Shown: positions 26,127-35,105, counted from the first letter of the stretch. The stretch: 64,000 nt of DNA from Caulobacter sp. Root655 (GCF_001427665.1 NZ_LMHC01000023.1:551261-615260); one strand, 5' to 3'. Numbers and translations are program-made. Notes: a model not told the origin generated them from the sequence alone.

Positions 26127-27110
26127 ATGAGCAAACCTCCGATGGATCATCGAAACACCGCCCCGCCCAGTCTGGCGATCATCGGCGACGTCGCCGTCGA
26201 TCTGGTGCTGGGCCCCGTCGACGGCTGGCCGGCCATCGGCACCGAGACGATCATGCGGCGCAGCGAGCTACGGGCCGGCGGCTCGGGCGGCAACACCGCC
26301 CTGGCCATGCGTCACCTGGGCGCGCCATGCCGCCTGCTGTCGCAGGTCGGCGCCGACACCTTCGGCGGCTGGCTGGCGGGCGAGTTCTCCGGCATCGACG
26401 CACAACTGGGCGTAGCCCAGGCGGCGACCACGGTGTCGACGGGCGTCATCCACACCTGCGGCGAGCGGACCTTCTTCACCACCAGGGGCCATCTGGAAGA
26501 GCAGAGCTGGGCTCAAATTCGCCCCTTGGTGGGAGCCGCCCCCACCCCTGGCTCCATCGCCCTGCTGACCGGCGCCTTCCTGCTGCCGAAGATGCGCGAC
26601 GCCTATGGCCAGGTGATCGATGACCTGGCCGAACTGGGCTACCAGATCGCCATCGACACCGGCTGGCCGCCCGAGGGCTGGACCCCGGCGATCCGCGCCG
26701 CGACCCTGGGCTGGCTCAGCCGCTGCGACCACATCCTGCTCAACGAGATCGAGGTCACCGGCTTGGCCGAGACCGACGACCTGGACACCGCCCTGCGCCG
26801 GCTGACCCCGCTGCTGCGGCCCGAGGCGGTGCTGGTCGCCAAGACCGGGGCCAAGGGGGCGGTGGCCCACTACGGCGGCGCCCGGTTCGCCGCCGCCGCG
26901 CCCCAGGTCGAGGTGTTCGACACCATCGGGGCCGGCGACTCGTTCAATGCCGGCTACCTGGCGGCGCGCCTTTCAGGCCTGGGAATCCAAGACGCCCTGG
27001 CCGGCGGTTGCCGCGCGGCCTCGGCGATCATCAACCACTTCCCGCGCCGCGCCATCGCGCCGGGGCAGTTGGCCGACCTGGTCGCGCCAGCCCACGCCGG
27101 GCGGAACTAG
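26127..27110 (+). CDS. PfkB-family sugar kinase
   Basis: 327 residues of ribokinase fold. It has the substrate-side glycine motif (ELRAGGSGGNTALAMRHLGA) and the C-terminal signature DTIGAGDSFNAGYLAARL, whose Asp is the catalytic base and whose GAGD forms the anion hole. The chain is typical of PfkB kinases of fructose, ribose, glucosamine or keto-deoxy sugars, so substrate must come from context: a hexosaminidase/GH9 locus suggests an amino sugar. Three in-frame ATGs occur near the start (26118, 26127, 26142); 26127 is preferred because GGGACGA precedes it. It is divergent from the ROK gene and followed 84 bp later by an MFS permease. Confidence 0.88.
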   Translation: MSKPPMDHRNTAPPSLAIIGDVAVDLVLGPVDGWPAIGTETIMRRSELRAGGSGGNTALAMRHLGAPCRLLSQVGADTFGGWLAGEFSGIDAQLGVAQAATTVSTGVIHTCGERTFFTTRGHLEEQSWAQIRPLVGAAPTPGSIALLTGAFLLPKMRDAYGQVIDDLAELGYQIAIDTGWPPEGWTPAIRAATLGWLSRCDHILLNEIEVTGLAETDDLDTALRRLTPLLRPEAVLVAKTGAKGAVAHYGGARFAAAAPQVEVFDTIGAGDSFNAGYLAARLSGLGIQDALAGGCRAASAIINHFPRRAIAPGQLADLVAPAHAGRN

Positions 27111-27194
27111 AGTTTTGTTTTAACGCATTTTCTTCACGCGAACCGGCATCCACTTCGCTCGAAAATGCCTTGGAAGACGGACGGGGAAACGACG

Positions 27195-28430
27195 ATGAAA
27201 AACCGGGCTCTGGTGGTCGGCTACATTCTGGTCGTCTGGTTCGTGATCTCGTTCGTGACCAACATCATCGGCCCGCTGATGCCGCTGATCATCTCCGACT
27301 TCCACCTCAGCCTGACCCTGGCCGGCTTCCTGCCGTTCTCGTTCTTCCTGGCCTATGGCGTGGTGTCGATCCCGGCCGGGATGATGATCGAGACCTTCGG
27401 GCCCAAGCCCGTGCTGCTGGCGGCCTTCCTGCTGAACCTGGCCGGGGCGCTGGCCTTCTCACGCTTCCCGACCTACGGCGTGGCGGTCGGGGCGCTGTTC
27501 GTGATCGGCCTGGGCATGGCGATGCTGCAGGTGGTGATCAATCCGCTGATGCGCGTGGCCGGCGGCGAGCAGCACTTCGCCTTCTATTCGGTGATGGGCC
27601 AGTTGGTGTTCGGCCTGGCTTCGTTCGTCAGCCCGCTGGTGTTCGCCGGCCTGATGACCGGCCAGGACGCCAGGGACCTGCTGGCCGCCCTGCCCTTCGC
27701 CGCCCGGCCCCAGTGGATCGCGCTCTACTGGCTGTTCGCTGCGATCTTCGGGGCGGTGATCCTGGTCACCCTTTGCATGAAGATCCCCGTGATCGAGCTG
27801 AAGGACGACGAGAAGGCCGGGGCTTTCGACGCCTATGTCACCCTGCTCAAGACCCCGCACGTGATCCTGTTCTTCCTGGGCATCGCCGCCTATGTCGGCA
27901 CGGAACAGAGCCTGGCCAACTGGATGAGCCAGTTCCTGTCGACCTATCACGGCGTTTCGCCAACCGCCGAGGGCGCCCACAGCGTCGGCAATTTCTGGGG
28001 CCTGATGTCGGTGGGCTGTCTGGTCGGCCTGGGCGCGCTGAAGCTGTTGGACGCCAAGGCGGTGCTGGTGGCGATCTGCGCCCTGGCCATGATCTGCGTC
28101 GGCGCGGCGCTGTTCGGCGATCGTCAGCTGTCGCTGATCGCTTTTCCGACCTGCGGCTTCTTCCTGTCGGCGATGTTCTCGATCGTCTTCTCGCTGGCGC
28201 TCAACTCCGTGCCGAAGAACCACGGGGCGCTGTCGGGCATCCTGTGCTCGGGCATCCTGGGAGGGGCCGTCGTGCCGCTGATCGTCGGGGCGTTGGGCGA
28301 GCACATCGGCCTGCGCGCGGCGATGCTGGCGGTGCTCGTGACGCTGGGCTTCCTGATGAGCATCGGGTTCTGGGCCCGGCCGCTGGTGCGCAACGAGACG
28401 ATCGCCTGGCGGAAGAAGGCGGCGGTTTAG
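27195..28430 (+). CDS. MFS sugar permease (FucP/NagP-like)
   Basis: 411 residues with 12 membrane helices. The first helices (VVGYILVVWFVISFVTNIIG) and the segment GLGMAMLQVVINPLMR resemble the fucose:proton symporter family that includes bacterial GlcNAc permeases (NagP). It would carry the monosaccharide set free by periplasmic GH20/GH9 enzymes through the inner membrane, after which the upstream PfkB kinase phosphorylates it. The ATG at 27195 has GGGGAAACGACG before it; a longer reading adds ten unlikely residues. It is followed by a convergent terminator. Substrate is inferred from context only. Confidence 0.85.
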   Translation: MKNRALVVGYILVVWFVISFVTNIIGPLMPLIISDFHLSLTLAGFLPFSFFLAYGVVSIPAGMMIETFGPKPVLLAAFLLNLAGALAFSRFPTYGVAVGALFVIGLGMAMLQVVINPLMRVAGGEQHFAFYSVMGQLVFGLASFVSPLVFAGLMTGQDARDLLAALPFAARPQWIALYWLFAAIFGAVILVTLCMKIPVIELKDDEKAGAFDAYVTLLKTPHVILFFLGIAAYVGTEQSLANWMSQFLSTYHGVSPTAEGAHSVGNFWGLMSVGCLVGLGALKLLDAKAVLVAICALAMICVGAALFGDRQLSLIAFPTCGFFLSAMFSIVFSLALNSVPKNHGALSGILCSGILGGAVVPLIVGALGEHIGLRAAMLAVLVTLGFLMSIGFWARPLVRNETIAWRKKAAV

Positions 28431-28437
28431 TTTTAGA

Positions 28438-28462
28438 AACCCTCTCCCAGCGGGAGAGGGTT
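28438..28462. terminator. Bidirectional terminator, also a repeat half-unit
   Basis: AACCCTCTCCC (28438-28448) and GGGAGAGGGTT (28452-28462) form a perfect 11-bp stem with a 3-base loop between the convergent MFS and phosphatase genes. It is the same CCCTCTCCC core that makes up the repeat pair at 3352-3522. Confidence 0.8.
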
Positions 28463-28470
28463 CTACGCCC

Positions 28471-30144
28471 TCAGCACCCCGGCCCGCCCCCCAGTGGCAG
28501 ACACCGCCCATCGACGTCCGCCGGCACGGTCACGCCTGTCACCGCGGCGATCGTCGGGGCGATGTCCACGGTCTCGATCGGCAGCACCCGCTCGCGCGCG
28601 CCCGCGCCCTTCCACCAGAACAGGATCGGCACCCGCCGGTCGTAGTTCCACGGGCTGCCATGGCTGGCCACGTAGTTGGCGTTGGCGTTGGCCGGGGTCA
28701 GGTAGGGCTGGAAGGCCACCAGGATGTCGCCGACCCGCCCGGGATAGGCGCTGCGGCGCATGCGTTCCGCGACGCTGATCTCGTCCGGCGGCGTGCCCTT
28801 GGGCGGCGGCGCGGCGGTGGCCAGGGCGCCCGCGTCATAGGCCTCGAACACCTCCGACCGCTTGGCCAGGATCGCCAGGGTCACGGCGGTGATCCGCGCA
28901 TGGTCGACGGCCGACGGCGCCTTGTCGTCCGAACCGACCACATAAAGCGACTCGATGCCGCCCGCCTGGACCAGAGGATCGTAACCCAGGCCCAATTGCT
29001 CGCGGACGGCGGCGTTGAGGTCCTTCAGCCAGACGATCGGCGACACGCGGCCGGCGTCGTAGCCCTGTTCGCGCAGGCGCTCGGGAAAGTCCGAGCCGCC
29101 ATGGTCGGCGGCCAGCACCACCAGGACCTGGCCCTTCACCTTGGACAGGCCGTCGAGGAAGCTTCCCAGCCGGGCGTCGAGCTGGCCTAGCTGGTCGCAC
29201 ATCTCCGGCCCGCGCGTGCCGAACCGGTGGCCGACGAAGTCGGTGCCCGACAGGCTGACCGTCAACACGTCGACCGCGTCGCCGTCGCCCAGATGGAATG
29301 TCTCGCGCAGCGCCTGGGCGGCTTCCAGGGTCACGCGGTCGGTATAGGGGCTGGTCGCCAGGTTCCGGGCCGCGCCGGCCGCATCGGTCGCCTTGGGCAG
29401 CGGCAGGGCCGCGCGCCACTGGCGGTCGCCGGTGACATAATCGGCCTCCTTGGCCGCACAGCCCTTGTCGGCGTAGGTCCAGGCGGTCGGCGCTTTCTTG
29501 AGGTCCGCCGCCAGCTTGAGGTTCAGCGCCGCCACCGGCGCCAGCCGCGCCTTGGCGTCCTGCCCCGGCTCGACCCAGGTGGTGAAACCAAAGCCCTGCT
29601 GCAGCCAGAACACGCCGTCGCCGCGGTGGCCGGCCATGGCGATCGCCCCGCGGTCCTTGCCCGACACCGCGTAGACCTTGCTCTTCGGAGAGGCGGCCTT
29701 CAGCCAGTCGCCATAGGTGGTGGCCAGCAGCAGCTTGGGGCTCACCCCCTTGGCGGCGGGGTCGTGGGCCAGGGTCACCGACGGATCGTCCAGGCAATAG
29801 GTCTTCTGGCCTGTCGCCAGGTCGTAGAAGTCGTTGGCGACGATGCCGGTCTTGTTGGGATACTTGCCGGTCAGCAGGGTGGAGTGGCCCGGGCAGGTCT
29901 CGGTCATGCCGTGCGACTGGTAGCCGCTGGGATAGACCACGCCCTCGCGCGCCATTCGCCCGAGCCCGCCCTTGAAGTTGCCCCGATACTGTTCGAACAG
30001 GCTGGCGCTGAATTGGTCGATCGAGATCACGACCACCAGCTTGGGTTGGGGCTTGGCGATGGTCGCGGCTTGGGCGGGACCGGCGAGGGCGAACAGGGCG
30101 GCGGCCAGGGCCGAGCCGGCGACGGTTTTGGTGAAGCTGGACAT
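28471..30144 (-). CDS. PafA-like phosphate-irrepressible alkaline phosphatase
   Basis: 557 residues with a signal peptide (ending near PAQA). It belongs to the type I phosphodiesterase/alkaline phosphatase superfamily: metal ligands in VVVISIDQFS, the nucleophile Thr in GMTETCPGHSTLLTG, the substrate-contact segment SGKDRGAIAMAGH (the Lys/Arg pair of PafA-type enzymes) and later AADHGGSDF and ANYVASHGSPW. PafA enzymes hydrolyse phosphomonoesters in the periplasm regardless of phosphate supply. The ATG at 30144 is preferred over one at 30156, but neither has a clear ribosome binding site. A single gene, convergent with the MFS gene. Confidence 0.9.
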   Translation of the reverse strand: MSSFTKTVAGSALAAALFALAGPAQAATIAKPQPKLVVVISIDQFSASLFEQYRGNFKGGLGRMAREGVVYPSGYQSHGMTETCPGHSTLLTGKYPNKTGIVANDFYDLATGQKTYCLDDPSVTLAHDPAAKGVSPKLLLATTYGDWLKAASPKSKVYAVSGKDRGAIAMAGHRGDGVFWLQQGFGFTTWVEPGQDAKARLAPVAALNLKLAADLKKAPTAWTYADKGCAAKEADYVTGDRQWRAALPLPKATDAAGAARNLATSPYTDRVTLEAAQALRETFHLGDGDAVDVLTVSLSGTDFVGHRFGTRGPEMCDQLGQLDARLGSFLDGLSKVKGQVLVVLAADHGGSDFPERLREQGYDAGRVSPIVWLKDLNAAVREQLGLGYDPLVQAGGIESLYVVGSDDKAPSAVDHARITAVTLAILAKRSEVFEAYDAGALATAAPPPKGTPPDEISVAERMRRSAYPGRVGDILVAFQPYLTPANANANYVASHGSPWNYDRRVPILFWWKGAGARERVLPIETVDIAPTIAAVTGVTVPADVDGRCLPLGGGPGC

Positions 30145-30229
30145 GGCGCGCACCATGCATTGTCACAAAACCGTCGCAAGTCGGAATTGGCCGAGCGCCG
30201 ATGTTTCCGACCGGATGTCCTGATGGCGC

Positions 30230-30607
30230 TCAGGCCTCGGTGTGGCTGACGAACTCCACCAGCCGACCGTCGGGATCGTGGGCGAAGCCGGCATAGTAGT
30301 AGGGATGGATCTGCGGCAGGACGGCGGGCGCGCGCTCCTGTACGCCGCCGTGGTCGCCGGCCATGGCGTAGGCCCGATCGACCGCGGCCCGGTCGTCGGT
30401 CACGAAGGCGTAGTGCACGTCGGCCGAGGGATCGCCCTCGACGATCCAGAAGTCGAGACGACCTCCCGAGCCGAAGCCCTTCTTCGGCCCGTCGACCACC
30501 AGGCTGTAGCCGGCGGGCTCCAGGACCTGCCGGTAGAAGCCGACGCAATCGGCCAGGCGACGGGTGCGGATTTCCAGATGATCAAGCAAGGGATTGGAAC
30601 CTTTCAA
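30230..30607 (-). CDS. VOC/glyoxalase-fold protein
   Basis: 125 residues forming a single VOC module pair: LLDHLEIRTRRLADCVGFYRQVL at the start (metal-ligand His) and HDPDGRLVEFVSH at the end (Glu ligand). Such proteins include glyoxalase I-like and bleomycin-resistance-like members; substrate cannot be assigned. It is divergent from the Lrp/AsnC regulator at 30733, with a 125-bp gap, which suggests the regulator may control it. The start has GGTTCC upstream, not a strong ribosome binding site. Confidence 0.82.
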   Translation of the reverse strand: MKGSNPLLDHLEIRTRRLADCVGFYRQVLEPAGYSLVVDGPKKGFGSGGRLDFWIVEGDPSADVHYAFVTDDRAAVDRAYAMAGDHGGVQERAPAVLPQIHPYYYAGFAHDPDGRLVEFVSHTEA

Positions 30608-30732
30608 CGGAGAACACGTCAGCGACGCCGTGAGGTTTAGCCGCGCCAGCCTGCCTTCTGACCGCGAAGAACGACCTTTGAACGCGGAAATTCCGCGTTC
30701 TGGCGCGGCATCCGGAGTGCTAGCGTCACGGC

Positions 30733-31209
30733 ATGAAGCTTGATCGTTTCGACCGCCAACTCCTCAACCTCGTCCAGGACGACGCGGGGCAGACTTCCGA
30801 GCAGTTGGCCCAGCAGGTCGCCCTGTCCCCCTCGGCCGTGCAGCGCCGCCTGCGCAAGCTGAAGGACGCCGGGGTCATCGTCCGCCACACCGCCATCCTC
30901 GAACCGCGCAAGGTGGGACGGCCGACCTTCTTCATCGTCTCGCTGGAGGTCGAGCGCGACCGCCCCGAACTGCTGGCCCAACTTCGGGCCTGGCTGGCGG
31001 CGCAGGAGCATGTGCAGCAGGCCTTCTACGTCACCGGCGAAGCCGACTTCATCCTGGTGGTCACCGCGCCCGACACCGAGACCTACGACGCCCTGATGGC
31101 CCGCCTGGCGGTGGAGAACCCCAACGTTCGCAAGTTCACCACCAATGTCGCCCTGGGCGTGGTCAAGCGCGGCCTGACGATCCCGGTGCCGCTGGACGAG
31201 GCGGACTAG
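30733..31209 (+). CDS. Lrp/AsnC-family transcriptional regulator
   Basis: 158 residues: an N-terminal helix-turn-helix (QTSEQLAQQVALSPSAVQRR, about 22-41) and a C-terminal RAM domain (about 70-150) for ligand binding and oligomer formation, with the segment YVTGEADFILVVTAPD. The family responds to amino acids or related metabolites. It is divergent from a VOC gene; local control of that gene or of itself is likely. The effector is unknown. Confidence 0.92.
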   Translation: MKLDRFDRQLLNLVQDDAGQTSEQLAQQVALSPSAVQRRLRKLKDAGVIVRHTAILEPRKVGRPTFFIVSLEVERDRPELLAQLRAWLAAQEHVQQAFYVTGEADFILVVTAPDTETYDALMARLAVENPNVRKFTTNVALGVVKRGLTIPVPLDEAD

Positions 31210-31335
31210 AGTCACGGGAGGGCGGAGCCTGAGGAGGTCGACCATGGGTGGAAAGCAGTCCTTTGCACCAGTGTCGAGACTCCGCCGGCCACATGCGCTC
31301 TATTGCTGTTCAAAGCGGAGCGTTTGGAGAGCGGC

Positions 31336-31899
31336 ATGATCCACGGCTTGAGGGCGACCATCGCAGCGGTGGCGCTTTTGCTCGGCGGCCCGCCACTGGC
31401 CGCCGCCGCGCAGCAATCCCCCGCCGTCGCGGCCGAGAATCGGGACGGTCAGCGGGACTTTGACTGGGAGGTCGGTGAATGGACGACACGCCTGTCTCGC
31501 CTCCAGCGCCCTCTGAGCGGTTCGAGCACCTGGGTCAAGTACGAGGGCGTGACTGTCGTGCGCCCTGTGCTGGGCGGCAGCGCCAATCTGGTCGAACTGA
31601 AGGTCGAAGGACCGGCTGGACGGATCGAGGGCCTGTCCTTGCGCCTGTACGACCCGGACGCCCGGCAGTGGAGCCTCAACTTCGCCGGCGGCGGGGTGCT
31701 GACCCGGCCGGTGTATGGCAAGTTCAGGGACGGTCGCGGCGTATTCTACGGACAGGACACGCTGGGCGCCCGGGCCATCCTGGTGCGCTTCATCATCTCC
31801 GACGTGACCGCCAACTCCGCTCGCTTCGAGCAAGCGTTTTCCGATGACGGCGGGATCAACTGGGAAGTGAATTGGATCGCCGTCGACACCCGCCGCTGA
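31336..31899 (+). CDS. Secreted protein resembling DUF1579-type beta-barrel proteins
   Basis: 187 residues with a signal peptide (MIHGLRATIAAVALLLGGPP ... AAAAQ). The mature part opens with RDFDWEVGEWTT, alternates short beta strands (LVELKVEGPAG, WSLNFAGGGV) and ends SDDGGINWEVNWIAVD, a pattern typical of small lipocalin-like secreted proteins of unknown role. The ATG at 31336 has TTTGGAGAG upstream; a longer frame start at 31303 would bury the signal peptide. A single gene with no obvious partner. Confidence 0.75.
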   Translation: MIHGLRATIAAVALLLGGPPLAAAAQQSPAVAAENRDGQRDFDWEVGEWTTRLSRLQRPLSGSSTWVKYEGVTVVRPVLGGSANLVELKVEGPAGRIEGLSLRLYDPDARQWSLNFAGGGVLTRPVYGKFRDGRGVFYGQDTLGARAILVRFIISDVTANSARFEQAFSDDGGINWEVNWIAVDTRR

Positions 31900-31960
31900 G
31901 CGCGCACTTCGCGCGTCGCGATGTCCGCCGAGGGGTCGAAAGCCGATCTTGGACCGCACG

Positions 31961-33508
31961 TCAGCGCTTCAACCCCGCCGCCAGCGCCTTGGCCGCCTGG
32001 GCCGGCGAGACCTTGCCGTCGTCGCGATCGACCGAGAAGTTGGCCGCCCTCATCGCTTCGACCGTGATCGCGCCGTCCAGCCCCGCCAGCGCCTTGCGCA
32101 ACCGTGCGTCGCCGGCCCGGCCCGGGGCGATCAGCAGCACGGCGTCGTAGGGCGGCAGCGCCCCCTTCGGGTCGCCCAGCACCACCAGGCCGTCGGCGGC
32201 GATGCGGCCGTCGCTGGAAAAGGCCGAGATCACGTCGGCCTCGCCCGAACCGAGGGCGCGGTACATGAAGGTCGGCTGGAACTGGCGGCGGGCCTTGAAG
32301 CGCAGGCCGTAGGTGCGCTCGACGCTGGCCCATTCGGGGCGCGAGAAGAACTCCAGGTCGCCGCCCATGGTCAGGTCCGGCGCCTTGGCGGCCAGGTCGG
32401 CCAGGGTCATGATCCCCAGCGCCTGGGCGCGGTCGCGGCGCATGGCCAGGGCGTAGGCGTTCTCGAAGCCCAGCGGCGCCAGCAGCACGACGCCGTCGCG
32501 GCGTTTCAGCTCGGTCCGCAGCCCGTCCAGCACCGCCGCCCTGCCGGGATTGTCGGTCCGCCCCAGGACGTTGGCCCACAGGGTGCCGGAATAGTCGACA
32601 TAGGCGTCGATTTCGCCGGCGGCCAGGGCGCGGTAGGCGACGGCCGAGCCGAGGTTGATCTTGCGCGTGACCCGCGCGCCCTGCCCCTCCAGCCGGTCGG
32701 CCATCAGCTCGGCCAGGATGTACTGCTCGGAGAAGTTCTTGGCTCCGATCACGTAGGAAGACGGGCGCGGCGCCAGATCAGCCGCCAGGGGCGCGACGGC
32801 GACGGCCAAGCCGATCGCCAGGCCGGCCAGGCCCGCGCCCCAGACCCGGCGGTCGCGTCGCTCGGCCCCGCGCTCGACCAGGCCCAGAAGCTGGTCGACC
32901 ACCAGGGCCAGGCCCGCCGAGGCGACGCAGCCGGTCAATACCATCGCCCAGTTCTCGGTCTGCAGGCCGGAGAAGATGTAGTCGCCCAGCGAGGTCTGGC
33001 CGACGGGCGTGGAGAGCGTGGCCGCTCCGATGGTCCAAACCGCCGCCGTGCGCACGCCGGCCATGATCACCGGCAGGGCCAGGGGCAGCTCCACCCGCCA
33101 CAGCCGCTGGCGATCGGTCATGCCGACGCCGCGCGCCGCCTCGACCACCGCCGGCTCGACGCCGGTCAGGCCGGCCACGGTGTTGCGCAGGATCGGCAGC
33201 ATCGAATACAGCGTCAGGGCCAGCAGCGACGGCAGGAAGCCCAGGGCCGAGAAGCCGTGGCCGAACGCGGCCTTGGCCAGGTTCGAGAGCAGCAGCAGCA
33301 ACGGATAGAACAGGGCCAGCAGGGCCAGGCTGGGGATGGTCTGCACCAGCCCGGCCAGGGCCAGGGCCGGCCAGCGCAGGCGCGGGCTGCGGGCGGCCAG
33401 CACGCCCAGCGGCAGGGCTACAGCCAAGCCCAGGACCAGGGCCGAGGCCGACAGCACCACGTGCCAGGCCAGGCGTTCAGGCAGCAGGGACAACAGGCCG
33501 CTATTCAC
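31961..33508 (-). CDS. ABC importer permease fused to substrate-binding domain (OpuC/EgtU type)
   Basis: 515 residues. The N-terminal half (about 1-210) is a binding-protein-dependent permease with the EAA-type loop (VEAARGVGMTDRQRLWRVELP). After a linker and another hydrophobic segment, residues about 240-515 are an OpuCC-like solute-binding domain starting YVIGAKNFSEQYILAELMAD and containing YVDYSGTLW. Fused proteins of this kind import glycine betaine, choline or carnitine, and in some bacteria ergothioneine (EgtU). The start overlaps the end of the ATPase gene by 8 bp, so they form one operon. The substrate cannot be chosen by eye. Confidence 0.92.
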   Translation of the reverse strand: MNSGLLSLLPERLAWHVVLSASALVLGLAVALPLGVLAARSPRLRWPALALAGLVQTIPSLALLALFYPLLLLLSNLAKAAFGHGFSALGFLPSLLALTLYSMLPILRNTVAGLTGVEPAVVEAARGVGMTDRQRLWRVELPLALPVIMAGVRTAAVWTIGAATLSTPVGQTSLGDYIFSGLQTENWAMVLTGCVASAGLALVVDQLLGLVERGAERRDRRVWGAGLAGLAIGLAVAVAPLAADLAPRPSSYVIGAKNFSEQYILAELMADRLEGQGARVTRKINLGSAVAYRALAAGEIDAYVDYSGTLWANVLGRTDNPGRAAVLDGLRTELKRRDGVVLLAPLGFENAYALAMRRDRAQALGIMTLADLAAKAPDLTMGGDLEFFSRPEWASVERTYGLRFKARRQFQPTFMYRALGSGEADVISAFSSDGRIAADGLVVLGDPKGALPPYDAVLLIAPGRAGDARLRKALAGLDGAITVEAMRAANFSVDRDDGKVSPAQAAKALAAGLKR

Positions 33509-34265
33509 CGGCGATCTCCCGCATCCGGGCGGCCTGGCGGCGCGGGGCCTGCATCAGGGCCTCGACCGCCGGGTCGGCATGGCCGGCCAGCAGGGCGCGC
33601 GGGGTGTTGTCGGCGATCACCCTGCCCCCGGCCATCACCACGATGCGGTCGGCCAGCAGCACGGCCTCGGCGATGTCGTGGGTGACCATCACCGTGGTCA
33701 GGGACAGCTGGTCGTGCAGGCGGCGGACGTCGTCGGCCAGGGCGACGCGGGTCACCGAGTCCAGCGCCCCGAACGGCTCGTCCATCAGCAGGATCGACGG
33801 CCGCGCCGCCAGGGCCCGGGCCACGCCCACCCGCTGGCGCTGGCCGCCGGACAGGTTGGCGGGACGCCGCGTCGCCAATTCGCGGGGCAGGGCCACCAGG
33901 TCGAGCAGTTCCGCGGTGCGCGCCGTGATCTTGGCCGCGTCCCAGCCCAGCAGGGTCGGGACCACGCCGATGTTCTCGCCCACCGTCAGGTGCGGAAACA
34001 GGCCGACCTCCTGGAACACGTAGCCGATGCGGCGGCGCAGGGTCGGGCCGTCCAGGTCGGCGGTCGGCGCGCCGTCGATCCGCACCTGGCCGCCGGTGGG
34101 CGTGACCAGGCCGTTGAGGGTCTTGAGCAGGGTGGTCTTGCCGGCCCCCGAGCCGCCGACCAGGGCGACGAACTGGCCGCGCGGGATCACAAGATCGGTG
34201 GGCTGGAGGACGGCCACACCGTCATAGGCCTTGCTGACCTGGTCCAGGACGATGGCGTCGGTCAT
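33501..34265 (-). CDS. ABC importer ATPase, osmoprotectant type
   Basis: 254 residues. Walker A GGSGAGKTT, Q-loop region FQEVGLFPHLTV, signature LSGGQRQRVGVARAL, Walker B ILLMDEPFGALD and switch His MVTHD are all intact. It energises the fused permease/binding protein encoded downstream. The short C-terminus lacks the CBS regulatory domains of OpuCA, unlike many osmoprotectant ATPases. The ATG at 34265 gives the standard start; the open frame continues far upstream without coding character. Confidence 0.93.
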   Translation of the reverse strand: MTDAIVLDQVSKAYDGVAVLQPTDLVIPRGQFVALVGGSGAGKTTLLKTLNGLVTPTGGQVRIDGAPTADLDGPTLRRRIGYVFQEVGLFPHLTVGENIGVVPTLLGWDAAKITARTAELLDLVALPRELATRRPANLSGGQRQRVGVARALAARPSILLMDEPFGALDSVTRVALADDVRRLHDQLSLTTVMVTHDIAEAVLLADRIVVMAGGRVIADNTPRALLAGHADPAVEALMQAPRRQAARMREIAGE

Positions 34266-34430
34266 GCGGCTCCAGATCGGCGTGGGCGAGACAAGCGGCG
34301 TCCCAGGGACGTGCTGTCGCAGGGGCGTCCTGTCACAGTCAGCCAGAACGCGCGGCGTGGGAAGCCTATTGCGACAGCTGATTCCCCGCGCGCGGTTCGC
34401 CGCGACGAGGCCGGCTCCCGGAGACCGATC

Positions 34431-34682
34431 ATGACCGCCACCCTCGCCGCCCGCCCGTTCGAAGCCCGCGTCACCCCCGCCGACAAGCGCGCCCGCGCCT
34501 TGATCAGCCGCCTGCGCTGGGCCGTCTTCGCGATGGCGCTGCTGAACGCCGTGGTCTGGGGCGGCATGATCGCGGCCCTGCGCGGCGTGGTCGACCTGCA
34601 CGAGCTGGTGGACCAGGCCTGGGCTTGGGGCGCGGCCTGGCTGGCGGCGCTGCCCCACGTGAGCATCACGATTTCGCACTGA
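34431..34682 (+). CDS. Small one-helix membrane protein, paralogue A
   Basis: 83 residues. A basic N-terminal part is followed by one membrane helix (LRWAVFAMALLNAVVWGGMIAALRG, here split: LRWAVFAMALL plus NAVVWGGMIAALRG) and a short amphipathic tail. The helix repeats the pattern of the protein at 35500 (LRWAVVVMVLL, NVLVWGGMIALTRG), so the two are paralogues. GGAG lies before the ATG. It is divergent from the ABC ATPase. No function is known to me; a stress-type small membrane protein is possible. Confidence 0.65.
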   Translation: MTATLAARPFEARVTPADKRARALISRLRWAVFAMALLNAVVWGGMIAALRGVVDLHELVDQAWAWGAAWLAALPHVSITISH

Positions 34683-34702
34683 GCCGCCTTTCCTCGCGGC
34701 AA

Positions 34703-35105
34703 GGCTTCGCCGCCTCACGCGGCGCGCCGCTGAGGTTCGGGGAGGGACGCGGAGCGCCGGGCTGGGCCCGGAGTTTGATTTGGAAATACCGTTTCGACAC
34801 AGACCGACGCTCCGCGCGGTGCGTTTTCCAGGAGCGCTCGACGGTCGGCGTTGTTGGCGCCTCGCCGATTGAAGCCCCCGGCGGGAGAACGGAGCCAACG
34901 AAGCCCCGTCCGGTCCGCGTGCGTCACCGCACGCCTGCCGCCCTCGTCGGCCCATGCATCCCACGCCGTATCTGTGTTCCATGCCCGGCCGGCACCAGAG
35001 GGATACAGGTCGCGGTTCCGTCCGAGGACGACACCGCCACCGACGAGCGCTACCCGCTCGACCGCCCCCCAAGGCCACGAAGGTCGCTGGCCACGCGCCC
35101 TCCCC
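34703..35105. repeat. 403-bp intergenic element with inverted ends (full copy)
   Basis: The left edge (CTTCGCCGCCTCACGCGG ... GCTGAG ... GGGGAGGGACGCG) and the right edge (CGAGCGCTACCCGCTCGACC ... GCGCCCTCCCC) both reappear at 63823-63968, where the middle 257 bp are absent. GGGGAGGG-CGCG and its inverse GCGCCCTCCCC give inverted ends. This fills most of the gap between the two small membrane-protein genes. Open frames inside (for example minus strand 34715-35209) are Arg-rich and probably not genes. Confidence 0.5.
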
